Shown in pieces: positions 1 to 12,414 of a DNA stretch of 64,000 bases; position 1 is the first letter of the stretch; every line of letters starts with the position of its first letter. Under the pieces are notes generated by a model that was not told where the DNA came from, did no database searches, and worked only from the letters and a program-made list of their open reading frames with translations. Origin of the DNA: Hordeum vulgare subsp. vulgare. Lineage: Eukaryota > Streptophyta > Magnoliopsida > Poales > Poaceae. The stretch spans positions 211,370,741 to 211,434,740 of the forward strand of contig NC_058518.1 of assembly GCF_904849725.1 (NCBI RefSeq), read 5' to 3'. The translations under genes and the position numbers were made by a program.

Positions 1-1630
1 TACAGTAGCAGCATTAACTATATAGATGCAGCCACAATCCTCCAAGGGGGTCATTTGTAGATTGTTTTACCAATCGCAGCATGCATTGTGCCCTTTTAGT
101 GCTCATAACTACACACTGATAGACTAGTAGCAGCAGCAGCACATGAATGCACGATGAGTCAACGAACGAATTACTTGCTTGGCTGGTCTTCACCATTGGT
201 CTCTATAAAAAACTAATAATACTAGTACAAGATAAATTGCCTTACTAAAATCTTGAGCGAAGTAGTTGATTAGGTCAACCGCCCCAAACCCTATGTAAAC
301 CTTCGTAAACTGAAAACCAGATTACTAGCCAGAGGATGGTAGATGGATGGGGAGATTACCGTAATCTGGTAGCCGGTCGCAATTATCTCGTCGGTAGATG
401 GGCTCCGGCGCCATGGCTCATAGGCGAGGACATCAGGTCCGCGATGTTGTCAACTGGGACGGGACGAATCACCCATCTCCTCCTTGAGAGGTACAACCCG
501 CAGGGACGGAGGAAAATAAAGAATCTACCGGCGGCTGGGGGTTATCTGCTAAATGCCATGGTCATGGCTGCACAAGGACCTTGACCAGCATTTTATTGCC
601 CCGCGAGGGACTTTCTGCGAACAATCCGAGCCAAGCTGGAGTCCACGTGGCGGCATGTAGGCGATTTGCACGTCCAATGAGCACCCAGGCCAAGTTCTTC
701 GACCAGTGTTGCACGATTTCTAAGTTCTTGAATGAAATTGAACCCACCTACCAAGTTCTTGTACCTGGAGCACAATTAGCTCTTATAGATACGTAGATAG
801 TTGAAAAATAATATGGAATCTCCCACGTTAATAAAAAAGATTTGGCCTTTAATATGACAGGTCAATTAAATATATATGTTGTTTTTGCGGATAAACTTAT
901 ATTACTCAGGCATCAACAGTATAATCCTGCATACATAAATCGATGACCTCACGGGGTCGAGATCCCAACGAGACAACAGTTCTACTCTTAGTTCTACCAA
1001 AACTAGCTAAAGAATTACTAACTAATTTTTTTACTATGGTTGATATGCGCAATACTAGTCGTACGAACAGACTTCAAGTACTTTATTTGTGACACCGAAG
1101 ACTCATAGATTGACGTGTTAATGTCCTTGTCCTTCAACATGTTCACTGCTATAAGTGAATCCATCTCAATACAAACTGGGAGTTCCGTCCGCTGAATAGA
1201 AATGGTTAGATCTATTATTTCTTGCTTTTAAGTTTGGTGGACAAGTATTAACCGCACATGTGTATTCATCACAAACTAAAGTCTAAAAGAAGATAACGCG
1301 TGGCAGATAAGACTCTCGGTCTTCAACTACAAAAAAACTCTAGGTCTTTGTTTCATAAGAAAACATATAAATTCACATAAAAGAATTATCATGGATACCT
1401 GATGGGCAGATGAGCCTTTTTCATTTTATGCAAACGTGCTAGGGTAACTTGATGTATAATACCATTAAAAACTTTGTGACCACATACACCATAGCAGAAG
1501 CAACGACTAATCCACTCTGCAAAGAAAAAAACATCCATTGGTCCAGCACCATGCACAAACCCATATTCTGCTCCTCTAACTAACTTTCCTTGCCTAATGT
1601 ATCTATCTTCTATCTATAGCTATATCTAAA
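1..1630. other. Intergenic DNA, no gene recognised
   Basis: No domain, splice pattern or repeat family is recognised here. Positions 330-790 are more GC-rich than the surroundings and carry short overlapping ORFs on both strands (for example 336-584 on plus), but none resembles a known protein and the frames compete. The rest is AT-rich and non-coding in appearance. Confidence 0.5.
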
Positions 1631-2351
1631 TCTATTATATTATATACTAAAAGTAAAATACGGTGCTATTTTCTAGATATCATGTGAATCCACACCATCC
1701 CAATTATTTTAGATAGTTATATGTCCAATTACAGTTAGGATTTAGTAATCGCAACAACTCCATCTGTGACAACATGATCTCATGGCGTGACAAGACAACC
1801 TCAATGTTTTTTTATTCTACATAAATTTTGAGAAGAAGTTTGAGGTGATACCGACCCGTGTATGCTACCGGATACACCAGGAATTTATTTGTCAAGGATT
1901 TATCTTTATTTCAGAAAATATGGATCCATTTGTAAGTGTGAGGATGTAGCATGCATGAAGTCTGCATAGCGGAAACCAGTTTCTCTATATAGCCATACAT
2001 AAAATATCAACATATCATATAATTGGATATGTACTCCAAATAACATACCACAACTTAAGTAGCGAATGAGCATATTGTGGGTTCACTTGGTTGGTGTTTG
2101 TGTAGCTTGGTGCCCGGCTGTCTTATGAAAGCCGCGTAATTTAGTTTTGTTTTCGTTTGCAATGTAATCCTGGATTCATATAAACAATAATACCAAAGTG
2201 ACGTCTCTGTTAATGTAGCAAGGTCTACAACATCATGTACTATATAGAGGGTAAATAAAACCGTGTGTTATAAAAATTGTTAATGAGAATAAAAAACATT
2301 TTTAATGCACTAAAGATCTAGCACTCGTATTTGCGAGGACCACCTTGCTAG
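1631..2351 (+). mobile_element. Possible small non-autonomous Helitron
   Basis: The left end is an A followed by TCTATTATATTATATACTAA, similar to the TC-starting AT-rich 5' ends of grass Helitrons. The right end is a small hairpin (CTCG/CGAG stem at about 2324-2338) followed about ten bases later by CTAG and then T, which is the expected 3' signature and insertion context. There is no coding capacity. Each of these signals is short, so a chance match is quite possible. Confidence 0.3.
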
Positions 2352-2419
2352 TTCACTTAGAGGAAAAAGCAACTTGAAGACTTAGCTATAAGAGAATGTT
2401 ACTGAGGACTTTTAAAGCT

Positions 2420-2422
<3 letters not shown>

Positions 2423-2461
<39 letters not shown>
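2423..2461. repeat. (AT)n microsatellite
   Basis: An uninterrupted AT dinucleotide run of about 19 repeats. It marks the exact left limit of the truncated Copia element, so it is a candidate deletion breakpoint or filler. Confidence 0.95.
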
Positions 2462-2464
<3 letters not shown>

Positions 2465-2762
2465 AATTAAGAACACATGTTGAAATGTTTGAAGAATTTC
2501 AACTTTTGAGGAATTTGAAAATTTTGACAATTTGAAGAATTTACAAAAATCTCATCTTTGAAGAATTTCAACTTTGGTTGGTGGCGTAACCCGTCGTATA
2601 AGAATGATGATTTCAGACACACGCATACAATTGTCGTAGGGTCGTGAGAATTAAATTCTTCACACTTAGCGTGTTAGTCTTCATGGATTGAAGAAAAACA
2701 TTACTTCGTGTGTTACACATCTAAGTCATCAATTTTGCATAAGTGTTCGGATGTGTGTCCTT

Positions 2763-4270
2763 TCACAGAACATTTGAAGATTCTAAGATATTTAGCTTAC
2801 ACCACATGTTGCAAAATATCCTTTCATCCAAGGGCTTGGTGAAGATATCTACTAGTTGTTCTTCAATCTTGATGAGGTCGAGGAAGATGTTGCCCTTGAA
2901 TACATGATCACGCAAAAAATGATGACGAATCTGGATGTGCTTGGTCTTCGAGTGTTGTACTCGATTGTTTGCAATCTTGATTGCACTCTCATTGTTGTAG
3001 TAGAGTGGCACATTCTTCACATTGATGTTGCGGTCCTTGAGGGTTTGCTTCATCCACACTAGTTGAGCATAGCACGAACCAACAACAATATACTGAGCTT
3101 CAGTAGTGGAAAGTGACATGTTCTGTTTCTTCGAGGACCAATAGACTAAGGATCGCCCGAGGAAATGGCATGTGCGTGATGTTTACTTGCGGTCCACACA
3201 ATAACTAGCATAGTCGGAGTTAGAATATCCAATGACATGAAGATTGGAGCCGTTGGGTTACCATAATCCAAGCATTGGTGTGTGAGCTAGATATCAAAGA
3301 ATATGCTTCACATCCATATGGTGTGATTCCTTTGGTGTTGCTTGGAAATGGGCACACATACAAACACTAACCATAATATCTGTCCTAGATGCACATAGGT
3401 ATAATAAAGAGCCAATCATGGAGCGATATACCTTCTCATCGAAATCTTTACCAATTTCGTTAGTGTAGAGGTGGCCGTTGGTAGGCATTGGAATTTTTAC
3501 AAATTTGCAGTCTTGCATGCCGAATTTCTTCACGACATCCTTGAGCTATTTCTCTTGAGAGATGAAGATGCCATTGCTTTGTTGACAAATTTGAAGACCT
3601 AGGAAGAATTTCAACTCCCCCATCATGGACATTTCATATTCTGCACCCATAATGTAGAAAAAATCGTCACTGTAACATTTGTGAGTACAACCGAAGATAA
3701 TATCGTCTACATATACTTGGCACACAAATAGTTCATTGTCATAGGATTTTGTGAAAAGAGTTAGATCAAGTGAACCGGGTTTGAAGTGTTTCTTCATGAT
3801 GAATTCCTTCAATGCGTCATACCATGCCCGAGGGGCCTGCTTGCGTCCATAGAGATCCTTGTTGAGTCTGATGACTTTGTCATGATATTTTGGGTCTTCA
3901 AAACCTGGGGGCCGAGCAACATATACTTCTTCCTCAAGCTTACCATTGAGGAATGCACTTTTCACATCCATTTGATACAAGGTGATATTGTGAAGGTTAG
4001 CATAAGCAAGCAACATACGAATAGCTTCAGGTCTAGCAACACGTGTAGAAGTTTCATGAAAGTCAATTCATTCATCCTGTATGTAGCCTTGTGCTACAAG
4101 TCATGCGTTATTCCTCACTACCTGACCATCTTCGCCTTGTTTGTTTTGGTAGATCCACTTGGTACCGATGATGTTTTCCTTGTGCGGATCAGGCCGCTTG
4201 ACAAGTTATCACACATTATTGAGCTTGAATTGATGTTGTTCTTCTTGCATTGCTTGAATTCACTCAGGCT
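2763..4270 (-). pseudogene. Copia reverse transcriptase and RNase H (degenerate)
   Basis: The RT palm is readable in the 4016-3546 segment: QMDVKSAFLNG near the start and the catalytic YVDD at residues 102-105 of that segment. The RT thumb continues at 3533-3294. RNase H is in 3119-2763, with STTEAQYIVVGSCYAQLVWM and the terminal IKIEEQLVDIFTKPL block typical of Copia RNase H. Stops and frameshifts near 4020, 3540 and 3200 break it. The N-terminal part before 4016 is shifted into another frame. The 300 bases after RNase H (2762-2462) are the non-coding 3' tail, rich in GAAGAATTT. Confidence 0.85.
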
Positions 4271-4826
4271 CCATGAAGGCTTCATCAACCTTTGTGGGTT
4301 CTGTAATAGACACAAATATGAATGCCCACAAAATTTAGTTAAATGTGAACCTTTTGAAAGAGGGAGGGGACCTAGTGCATTGATGTCATCGAGGATTTTG
4401 TCAATGTGCACTTCATTTGCAACCGTTGGATACGCAGGTTGAAGACTTTGCTCGGGTTGAGCAATTTGATGACCAACAATTTCCTTAGGTGCACCATACG
4501 AATTTCTTCGTTGTTTGGGATGACTTCTTCAATAGGCAAAGTATCTTCAGTGGGAATTGTATGTTTAGTAGCCTTGAACCTAATGGATTCCTCGGGAGGC
4601 ATTTCATCTAGCACATGAGGCAGGTGCTCTCTTTGTGAGCCGTTAGTTTCAGCAGATCGCACATCTATAGTTTGAACAACTTTGTTGTCATAGTTTTTGA
4701 AGACTCTGTAGGTATGCGAGTCATTTCCGTAACCAAGCATATAACCCTCATGTGCTTTTGGTGCATATTTATAACTGTGGTGAGGATCTCTAACCCAACA
4801 TCTTGCATCAAAGACTTTGAAATCAG

Positions 4827-5942
4827 TTACATTGGGTTTCTTGTGAGTGAGGAGTTCATAAGAGGAGTTCTTGAGGAATTTGTGCAGATATAACATGTTG
4901 ATGATGTGGCACGAGTGTTGATTGCCTCAGGCCAGAAGCGAGGAGGAGTCTCATATTCTTCAACCATAGTGCAAGACATCTCAACAAGAGTCTTGTTCTT
5001 GCGCTCCACGACGCCATTCTACAAATGAGTATATGGGAGAGACAACTCATGAGTAATACCAAGTTCATCAAGATAATCATCAAGACTAGTGTTTTTGAAC
5101 TCAGTCCCATTATCACTCCTGATGTGCTTGATCTTGATGCCGAAGTTTGTTGAGGCGCTTGAGGAAAATCGTTTGAAGACTTCCTGAACTTCAATTTTGT
5201 AACAGATAATATGCACCCAAGTGTAACCTTAATAATCATCAACAATGACAAAGCCTTATAGAGATGTTGCATTGGTTGTGTCGCACATGAGTAGGTCCAA
5301 AGAAGTCCATGTGAAGCAATGCAAAAGTATGAGTGGTGGTCATGATAGTCTTTGAGGGGAGCTTGGATCTGGTCATCTTTCCAAACTCGCATGCCCCACA
5401 CAGATGATCCTTGAGAAATTTGACACCCTCACTACTAATGTCATGCTTCTTCTTCACAAGAGTGTGTAAATTCCTCATGCCTACATGACCAAGTCGTCGA
5501 TGCCATAGAAAACCCTTTGAGGCTTTTTCAAGTAGACACATGGCAGCTATGGACCTGTAGAGAAATCAACAATGTACAAGTCTCCGGTCCTAAAGCCTCC
5601 AAAGACTTTGGATTTGTCAAATTCCATGATGACTAGGCAACGATATTTTGCCAAAGATTACAATCATATCAAGATCACAAAGCATTGACACTGACATGTG
5701 ATTAACCCAAGGGATCCAACAAGCATGACTTTGTGCATGTGTCGGTCCATGGATATAGAAATCTTACCAAGACCCAATACTTTGCTTTTTCCATTGTCTG
5801 CGTAGGTGATATGCTTCAGTTGTGATGGAGTTAATGGAATGTACATCAATAGACTCTCGTCACTAGTAATGTGATTAGTACATCCAGTGTCCAGAACCCA
5901 CTCAATGGTTTTGGGGTTATCATCATGCAGATGAATTAGCAC
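4827..5942 (-). pseudogene. Copia protease and integrase (degenerate)
   Basis: The protease active site is visible as WVLDTGCTNHIT near the start of the segment (about 5900). A GAG-pre-integrase HHCC zinc-binding module follows at 5541-5300, with LWHRRLGHVGMRNL and the CGACEFGK cysteine pair. The integrase core shows HMDFFGPT with its first catalytic Asp, then IRSDNGTEFKN with the second, and ERKNKTLVEM near 5009 containing the glutamate. The three pieces lie in different frames (breaks near 5640, 5240 and 5020), so this is a decayed copy. The module order protease then integrase then RT is diagnostic for Copia. Confidence 0.8.
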
Positions 5943-6571
5943 AACTTACCATCTCATATGCTTCAGAGTGAACAATATGATATCAAATTCATCAGACTTG
6001 AATTTCATCACATAGTATAGAGTTAATATAATATGATGACATGTGAAATGACAATCATTTCATCATGATTTGTTTGTGTCCTATCAAGCATTTCCTAAGG
6101 TCTCCATCAAATTCTTAACATGATCATGTTCATCTAGATACCTGACCTGCATAAGTTGTTAGTTCAATTTATTCACCACCCACATCTGAAGGGGTGGCAA
6201 AGAGCTCATCATCTAGCGATTACTAGATGAGAATTTAGGCATTGAAGCTAATGCACTTTGTGTCAAAGGAGGGGGTAGTGTACTCAAATGCATATGCAGA
6301 GAAATTCTTTGAGGAATTTTGAAGATGATGGTTTGAGGAATAGTGCACATATTCCCGACCCTTGTAGTTTCCCTGCATACCACAAGAATTAGCACGAGTA
6401 TGAGCAGAATTTTGACCATATGTGGAATTTTATCCTGATTAAGACTTTGGTCCACTTGAGAGATTTGATCTGGGGTTCCTGTACTTCACGGGAAGTGTCA
6501 TGAGGACATTCACGTGAAGACTTTCCATTCCTGTAGTTAGTTCCAACATATCTAGCAAATACTTCACCATT

Positions 6572-8600
6572 CTAATTTTTGAACAATTTATAGTTGGAGT
6601 GAGATGACTCATCAGAGGAATATGAAGTTTTACATTGAAAGCCTAATAATGTAGATGGATCTACAAGAGGTCCTTTTGCAGCAACCCATATGGTTTTGGG
6701 ATACTTCTCAGGTTTCCAGGATGATCCATCATCATTCAATTTCCTCTCGTATGCAATACCCTCTTTCCTAGGGCTTTTGTTCAAAATCTTCTTTTTGAGC
6801 ACATCGCAAAGGGTTTGATGTCCTTTGATACTTTTGTATATGGCTGTCACATACAATTCCTTCAACCTTGTATTTTTGTCAGTGACATTTCTTGTTTCCT
6901 CAAGTGAGGAATTTGTGAACATAGAAATAGTCGGAGAATTTGTAGCAATAGAAGCATTTGAACTTTCATGTGAAGAATTAGCATATTCAAGTTCAATGCG
7001 TTTCAAGCATGGTGGAATGAATTCTTCCTGAGCGGGACTCATCTATTGAGCGGGCAAAGAGTCATTTTTGATTCGAAGATCATCATGAGTCGCCCTTAGT
7101 TTGTGAAGATCTTACTTTATTTGAAGAAATTCCGAGGAAAGTTTCTCATGATTAGCCAAGAGAGTGTCATGACGTTCTTGAAGACTATCAAACTTAGACT
7201 GAATACTTTGAACATCATCAGTCAGTGTTTGAGTCCGATCCATTTCCTCATTCAATGGGTATCACATTTGTCTAGTGGTTTCTGAAGCTTTTCAAGAGCA
7301 TTTTGTTGCTTACTAGCAATATTAGCAAGTTTGTAGTAATTGGGTTTGTGATAATCATCAGGTTCACTATCACTTGAGTCAGAAGAGGAAGTGTGTCTGG
7401 GTACATTGGCACCTTTTGCCGTGAAGCAATAGGTGGGAGGAAAGTCTTCGTCCTAGCCGTTAGTGTTGTTGACATTTTCATTTTCTTCAAGGTTGAAGAT
7501 GGACTTACTGACAAAAATGTGGTAGCAAGGGCTAGACTTGCCACACCAGACACCGACTCCTCTTCGGATCCTTCCTATTCATCACATTCTTTAGATTCTT
7601 CCTCAAAATCGATTGACTTGCCATTAAGAGCCCGAGCCTTTCTGAAACTGTTCTTCTTGTGCTATGAGGACTTCGATTATGAGGACTTTTAATATTTTTC
7701 TTTTTCTTCGACTTGTTAGAACTATCATCCTTGTACTTCTTCTTCTTTGATTCCTTTACCCAGCAAGGACAATCAGCAATGTAGTGACACGACTTCTTGC
7801 ATTTATGATATTTTTTTCTTGTAGTCCTGAGATGAAGATTCTGATTTCCTCATATCACTTATTGAAGATTTTTCGAACTGATCTTGTCTGGAGAACTTCT
7901 AGAATTGCCTCACAAGCAGAGCAAGTTCCTGACCAAGTTCTTGAGGATCACCAAGACTGCAATCAGGTTCTTCTTCTTGAGATGAGGAAATAGCCTTTGC
8001 ATTCAGCGCACGAGATCTCTCTTCTCAGCTTTTTGGAATTCATGAGTATTGAGCCTCTCAAGTAAATCAGCAGGATCTAGTAATTTGTAGTCACGGTGCT
8101 CTTCAATCATTAGAACTAGTGTATTGAATGAAGAGTCAAGAGATCTCATCTATTTCTTCACCACCTCATGGTCGGTGATGTCAGTAGCCCCAAGAGCGTG
8201 TAGCTCATTGGAGATATCAGTGTGGCGATTGAAGGTTTGCTGACAATTTTCATTATCGAGTCTTTTGAAGTGTTTGAAGAGATTGCAAAGAACATCAACC
8301 CAAGAATCAAGTTGAGTAGAGACTCCTTTTGACAACATGTCCTAGAAGAGCTTTGCAGATCCCAAAGCACTTATTTTGCCATACTGAACTTTCCTCGGAT
8401 TGCCACATATGAGATTCTTCGCTTGAGACTCGAGTTGCTTGAATCTTTTCACATTAGCGGTGTTGATAGTTTTAGATATAGCAGAGGCACCCCTTTCCAC
8501 GATGTACCAGAGATCATTGTCAATTGCTCCAAGATACATATGCATCTTATTCTTCCAATAGGGCTAGTCTTTCCCTTCAAAGGTAGAACAGCCCGTAGTG
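6572..8600 (-). pseudogene. Copia gag (degenerate)
   Basis: This is the capsid/nucleocapsid region. The N-terminal part at about 8590-8340 reads as a typical Copia gag start (PYWKNKMHMYLGAIDNDLW). It is followed by a helical segment (8338-8150) containing WVDVLCNLFKHFKRL, and a basic region. A zinc knuckle at about 7755-7800 reads CKKSCHYIADC, with the first cysteine of the usual CX2CX4HX4C changed to tyrosine. The C-terminal part down to 6572 is acidic and serine-rich. Multiple stops and frameshifts separate these blocks, so no full gag can be made. Confidence 0.7.
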
Positions 8601-8680
8601 ACCTTGATCACACCTGCGGCCAACATAACTAAAACTACCGGTGGTAAAACCAAAATCACATGGAACAATGGAGTACCTTG

Positions 8681-8696
8681 CTTTGATACAAATTGA
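8681..8696 (-). other. Primer binding site of the Copia element
   Basis: The minus strand reads CAATTTGTATCAAAGC just inside the LTR. This resembles the initiator-Met tRNA complement (TGGTATCAGAGC) used by most plant Copia elements, with a few mismatches. Confidence 0.65.
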
Positions 8697-8702
8697 AAGT
8701 GT

Positions 8703-10175
8703 GTTATATCGACTAAAGGGGGTGAATAGGCATTTTTTATGAATTTGTCACCGAGGAGTTTCCCTATGAGGAAATTGCTAAGTCATGAACAGCTTGTAGC
8801 GGAATAAGTACTCAGGGAAAAGTGTAACATGGCAAACGCATGGTCATCATGATGAAATGAAACAAACACTTAGCGCGAGTAGCCTGATGAGGATATGTAG
8901 GTGAAAAACAAGTGATGTAAAGAATTTGAGATGATGAAATAGGGAAAGTCTTCAGTTAAATTCTTCAAACAGTAACGATCAATTTGATCAACACGTAAAT
9001 GAGGAAATAGAACTAGGTACTCAATGAATACAGTGATTTGATGACCCAGTTCCAACTGATATGACACTCTTACTTCTCGTTTGGAGCATCTTGGTATTTA
9101 AACCAAAGGACACACAGTCCCTGGACACTAAGTCCCTACCGTATTCTCGTTGGTCTAAGGACACACAGTCCTCGCCCAACACTTGTGCTATATCTTCAAG
9201 GCAATCTTCAAAACCCTCACAAACCTAGTCACCAGGAAATCCACAATTTACTTCTGTATGCACTAGACCAGTGATGCCTAACCGTCTGGAAGATGCACGG
9301 TCTACAAAGGTAACAAGTGTTTGTTCCACACAGGAACAATCACTTCAGTGATGCTCAATCACTTTGGGTTTTTGGATTTTTGTTTGGGTGTTTGAGGTGT
9401 TTCCTCACTGGTGATTTTCTCTCAAAGTCTTCGAGGAATAGGTTATTCTCAAATGACAAGTGTCAAGTTCTCTCGCGGAGCAGCCAACCAGCTAGTGGTT
9501 ATCGGGGCGACTATTTATAGCTTGGGAGCAAACCCGACATGATTTGACATAAATGCCCTAATGATATGACCATTATGTGGATAAGGTTTGGGGACAGCTA
9601 GCGCACAGCTTATTAACGGTTGGAACTTTCAAGCTGTGAAAGTCCTCATCTCTCTCATATTCCTCACTTTTAGGTAATTCACACTGGCGAAAACCTAACT
9701 CCTCAGTTAGAGCAATTTCCTAAGAGACAAGAAGATCTTCGTCTTCGTCACTGAAGAAACTGACTAAACTGTAAAAGATTTCCAAAGGATTCACTCGAAG
9801 GATTGCGTATGTGTACGCTTTGAGATGATCATTACTTGGAAACTTTTTCTTAGTTTTACCTCGATCCCCTTTAACACTATGGTGTTCCTGTGACTCAAAA
9901 TAAAGGAAATGAAACTACGAAAACAAAATCCTTCACGCTCCAAAGTCCTCGAATAAATATCTTCAAGGACACACCGATTTCCTCGCTTACAAAGTCTTTG
10001 AGGAATTATCAAAGTCTTAGGTTGAATAAATTCATTTTTAGGGTTCGATATTCTTTGAATTATTCAAACTCCTCAATGACTTATATAGCGTGTGTACACT
10101 CAAAAACATATTAGTCCCTTAACCTCTAAGTCTTCAGTACACCAAAATCACTAAGGGGCACTACATGCACTAACA
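8703..10175 (-). repeat. 5' LTR of the Sirevirus-like Copia
   Basis: About 1473 bp with TG/CA ends in minus orientation. The boundary at 8703 is fixed by the adjacent PBS. The boundary at 10175 is fixed by the switch to Athila-type protease sequence at 10176. The first five flanking bases on the right are CCATC, but the matching copy on the left has been lost, so the target-site duplication cannot be verified. Confidence 0.8.
9511..9520 (-). promoter_or_regulatory. TATA box of the Copia LTR
   Basis: On the minus strand the sequence reads CTATAAATAG, followed by a GC-richer stretch. Its place inside the LTR fits the RNA polymerase II core promoter of the element. Confidence 0.6.
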
Positions 10176-10224
10176 CCATCCTTGACATTCAATCCATAAG
10201 TGTCCTCTTTATAGATTCATAATG

Positions 10225-10570
10225 TGGTTTAGTTTTCTTTCTAGGTAAGTGTTCCATCCCTTTCTTTAATAGGAATTGGAATCTTTTGTTTCCCTCTGTA
10301 TCAATAGTAGCACCTATAGTTCATAAAAAGGGTCTACCAATTGTATTTGGACAAGATGGATTGCATTCAATATCAAGAACAATGAAATCTAAAGGCAAAT
10401 ATTTTCTATTAGCAATAATAAGCACATCATTTATTCTACACAAAGGTTTCTTAATAGTAGAATCCGCAAGATGCAACTTAATGGAACAATCTTATCTATC
10501 GATGAGACCAAGCATATCACAAAGTGATTTAGGTATAGTTGAAACACTAGCTCGAAGGTCAAACAAACAA
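10225..10570 (-). pseudogene. Athila-type aspartic protease remnant
   Basis: In one minus frame the sequence reads LFDLRASVSTIPKSLCDMLG, where the usual DLGAS or DTGAS active site has its glycine changed to arginine. It continues through DFIVLDIECNPSCPNTIGRP, the conserved flap and C-terminal part of Athila proteases, to a lysine-rich end KKGMEHLPRK. At least two in-frame stops interrupt it. The next 50 bases end at the inserted Copia LTR, so RT, RNase H and integrase are missing. Confidence 0.75.
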
Positions 10571-10779
10571 TTAGATTCAAATTCTTTTTGCTTAATTTTA
10601 AAAGTAGGTTCCCTTTCATCATGCAATTTACGAGGTATAAAACTTCTAGTTCAAGTCTCTCCTCATGAGCTTTTATCATCGCTTATATGATATGCTTGGT
10701 AAAAGATTAATTTTGTTCATAGGTATTGGGTGAGCTAATTATCGATTTTAACAAGGAAATAGAGTCTACTAAAGAAGAA

Positions 10780-12231
10780 TTCACATAATTAAAGTTCTTG
10801 TAATCCAAACTAGTGGCACATCACTACTTAAAGCTTGAACCTCTCCAAACCCACCTTTTCATTTTTATCATTAGAATCATTACCCTTCGAACAAATGGGA
10901 TGCCTTCTAGCTAAAGTTGACTCATATAGAGTCCCTTTATCATGATTTTTCATATCAGTAAATAAAGATTCAATAGGAGAAACACCTATCAATTTAATAG
11001 CTTCATCATGACTACAATAAAAAGCGGGTGGAAGAGCTTTTTCTAGGAATTCTTGCTTAGCTCTCAACCTATCGTTTCTCTCCTTACTTTCATTAATAAA
11101 AGCTTGGATAAATTTAATGGACTCATTACTGTCATGCTTGGGTGAAAAGAAATATTAAGAGTTCCCACATCATTTTCAATCATATCCATATTCCTAGCCA
11201 TATCGTCAAATTTATGTTGTTTTTCTTCTACCATACTGTTGAAAATATTTTGAGAACTAATAAATTCTTTAATGGTGTTCCCAAGATCAGATGTATCCTA
11301 TTATTATTGGAATAATTTCCATAGGAATTACCATAATTATTAGAGGAATTACCGTGGTATGGTCTAGAACTGAAATTTCCTTTATAAGCATTCTTGGTAA
11401 AATTATTTCGGGAGACAATGTTCACATCAATAGCATCATTATTTTGCTCAATCAAAGTAGACAATGCCATATCATTGGGATCAATATGATCATGTTATTA
11501 GCAACCATATTCATAAGAACATCCATCTTACCACTCGAAGTGGAAATTCCTTAAATAGAATTTACCTTCTTACTAGTTGGACCTCGCTCGGTGTGCTATT
11601 GAGAATAATTTGTCATGGTATTTTTCATATGTTTTGTAGCCTTTCTAAATGTCACATCCGTAAAGGTACTGTCTGCAGCAAAATTTAGAAGAGTTTTCAA
11701 TACAAAGTTTAGTTCCGCATAGAAATTTTGTATGATCATCCACAAACTAAAGCCATGAGTGGGACAATTTCTAATCATCAATTTCATTCTCTACCATGCT
11801 TGTGCAACATGTTCTTTCTCATGTTGTTTGAAATTCGTAATTTGATTACAAAGAAAGATAATCATAGTAGGGGGGATACTTGGAAATGAAGCATATTTAC
11901 ACTTGTCCCATGTTCCAATACTATTACAAGGTAAAGATGAAAACCAAGCGTTAGATTTGTATCTTAATGAAAAAGGAAATAATTTCAATTTTACTACATC
12001 AGTATCCATATCCTTCTTCTTTTGCATATCACATAATTCAACAAAAGTATTGAGATGTGAAGCCGGATCCTCATGAGGACTTTCATAAAATTGTTCTTTC
12101 ATAACAAGATGTAGCAATGCAACATTGATATCATAAAACGATGCACTAGTGGCGGGTGGTATAGGTGTACTAATAAAATCATTATTATTACTATTCGAGA
12201 AGTCGCAAAACTTGGTATTATCTTGAGACAT
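10780..12231 (-). pseudogene. Athila-type gag (degenerate)
   Basis: The start is set at the ATG at 12231 (MSQDNTKFCDF), about 165 bases after the PBS. Readable capsid motifs include HEDPASHLNTFVELCD, KLKLFPFSLRYKSNAW and SSLPCNSIGTWDKCKY, the standard retrotransposon gag core. They are followed, after frameshifts, by CPTHGFSLWMIIQNFY (about 11770) and an Asn/Tyr/Gly-rich region (about 11410-11300) typical of Athila gag C-termini. Several stops and frame changes (for example at 11790 and 11590) make it non-functional. Confidence 0.75.
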
Positions 12232-12394
12232 AGTGATAAAGCAAGCAAACAAACAAGTAAAACAAGCAAACAAGTAAACTTAAATATTTTTGTGTTTTTG
12301 ATATTTTTAGGCAAGCAAAAATTGGTACAAGTTAAAAAAGTAGAACGAGTGAATGATAATTTGTGTGAAGGAAACTAATAAGAATTTGATGATG

Positions 12395-12414
12395 TCTCCC
12401 TGGCAACGGAGCCA
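12395..12414 (-). other. Primer binding site, tRNA-Asp type
   Basis: The minus strand reads TGGCTCCGTTGCCAGGGAGA. This closely matches the TGGCGCCGTTGCC-type site that Athila elements use, with a GC to CT change near the start. Confidence 0.8.

Larger units (their letters stand above)
2462..10175 (-). mobile_element. Sirevirus-like Ty1/Copia element, 3' LTR missing
   Basis: Reading on the minus strand from right to left the order is 5' LTR (10175-8703), primer binding site, gag, protease, integrase, reverse transcriptase and RNase H, which is the Copia order with integrase before RT. The LTR starts TGTTAGTGCATG and ends ATATAACA. No second LTR follows the RNase H and 3' tail; the sequence stops at an (AT)n tract. 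All ORFs are broken, so the copy is dead. The assignment to the Sirevirus-like group rests on the overall look of gag and pol and on the long LTR. The exact family name is not certain. Confidence 0.85.

Noticed and set aside
336..796. Overlapping ORFs near the left edge as a host gene
   Set aside because: Frames compete on both strands, with no recognisable domain, splice pattern or codon signal.
3786..4442. 218-residue plus-strand ORF
   Set aside because: It is the antisense shadow of the Copia RT region, whose motifs (QMDVKSAFLNG, YVDD) are on the minus strand.
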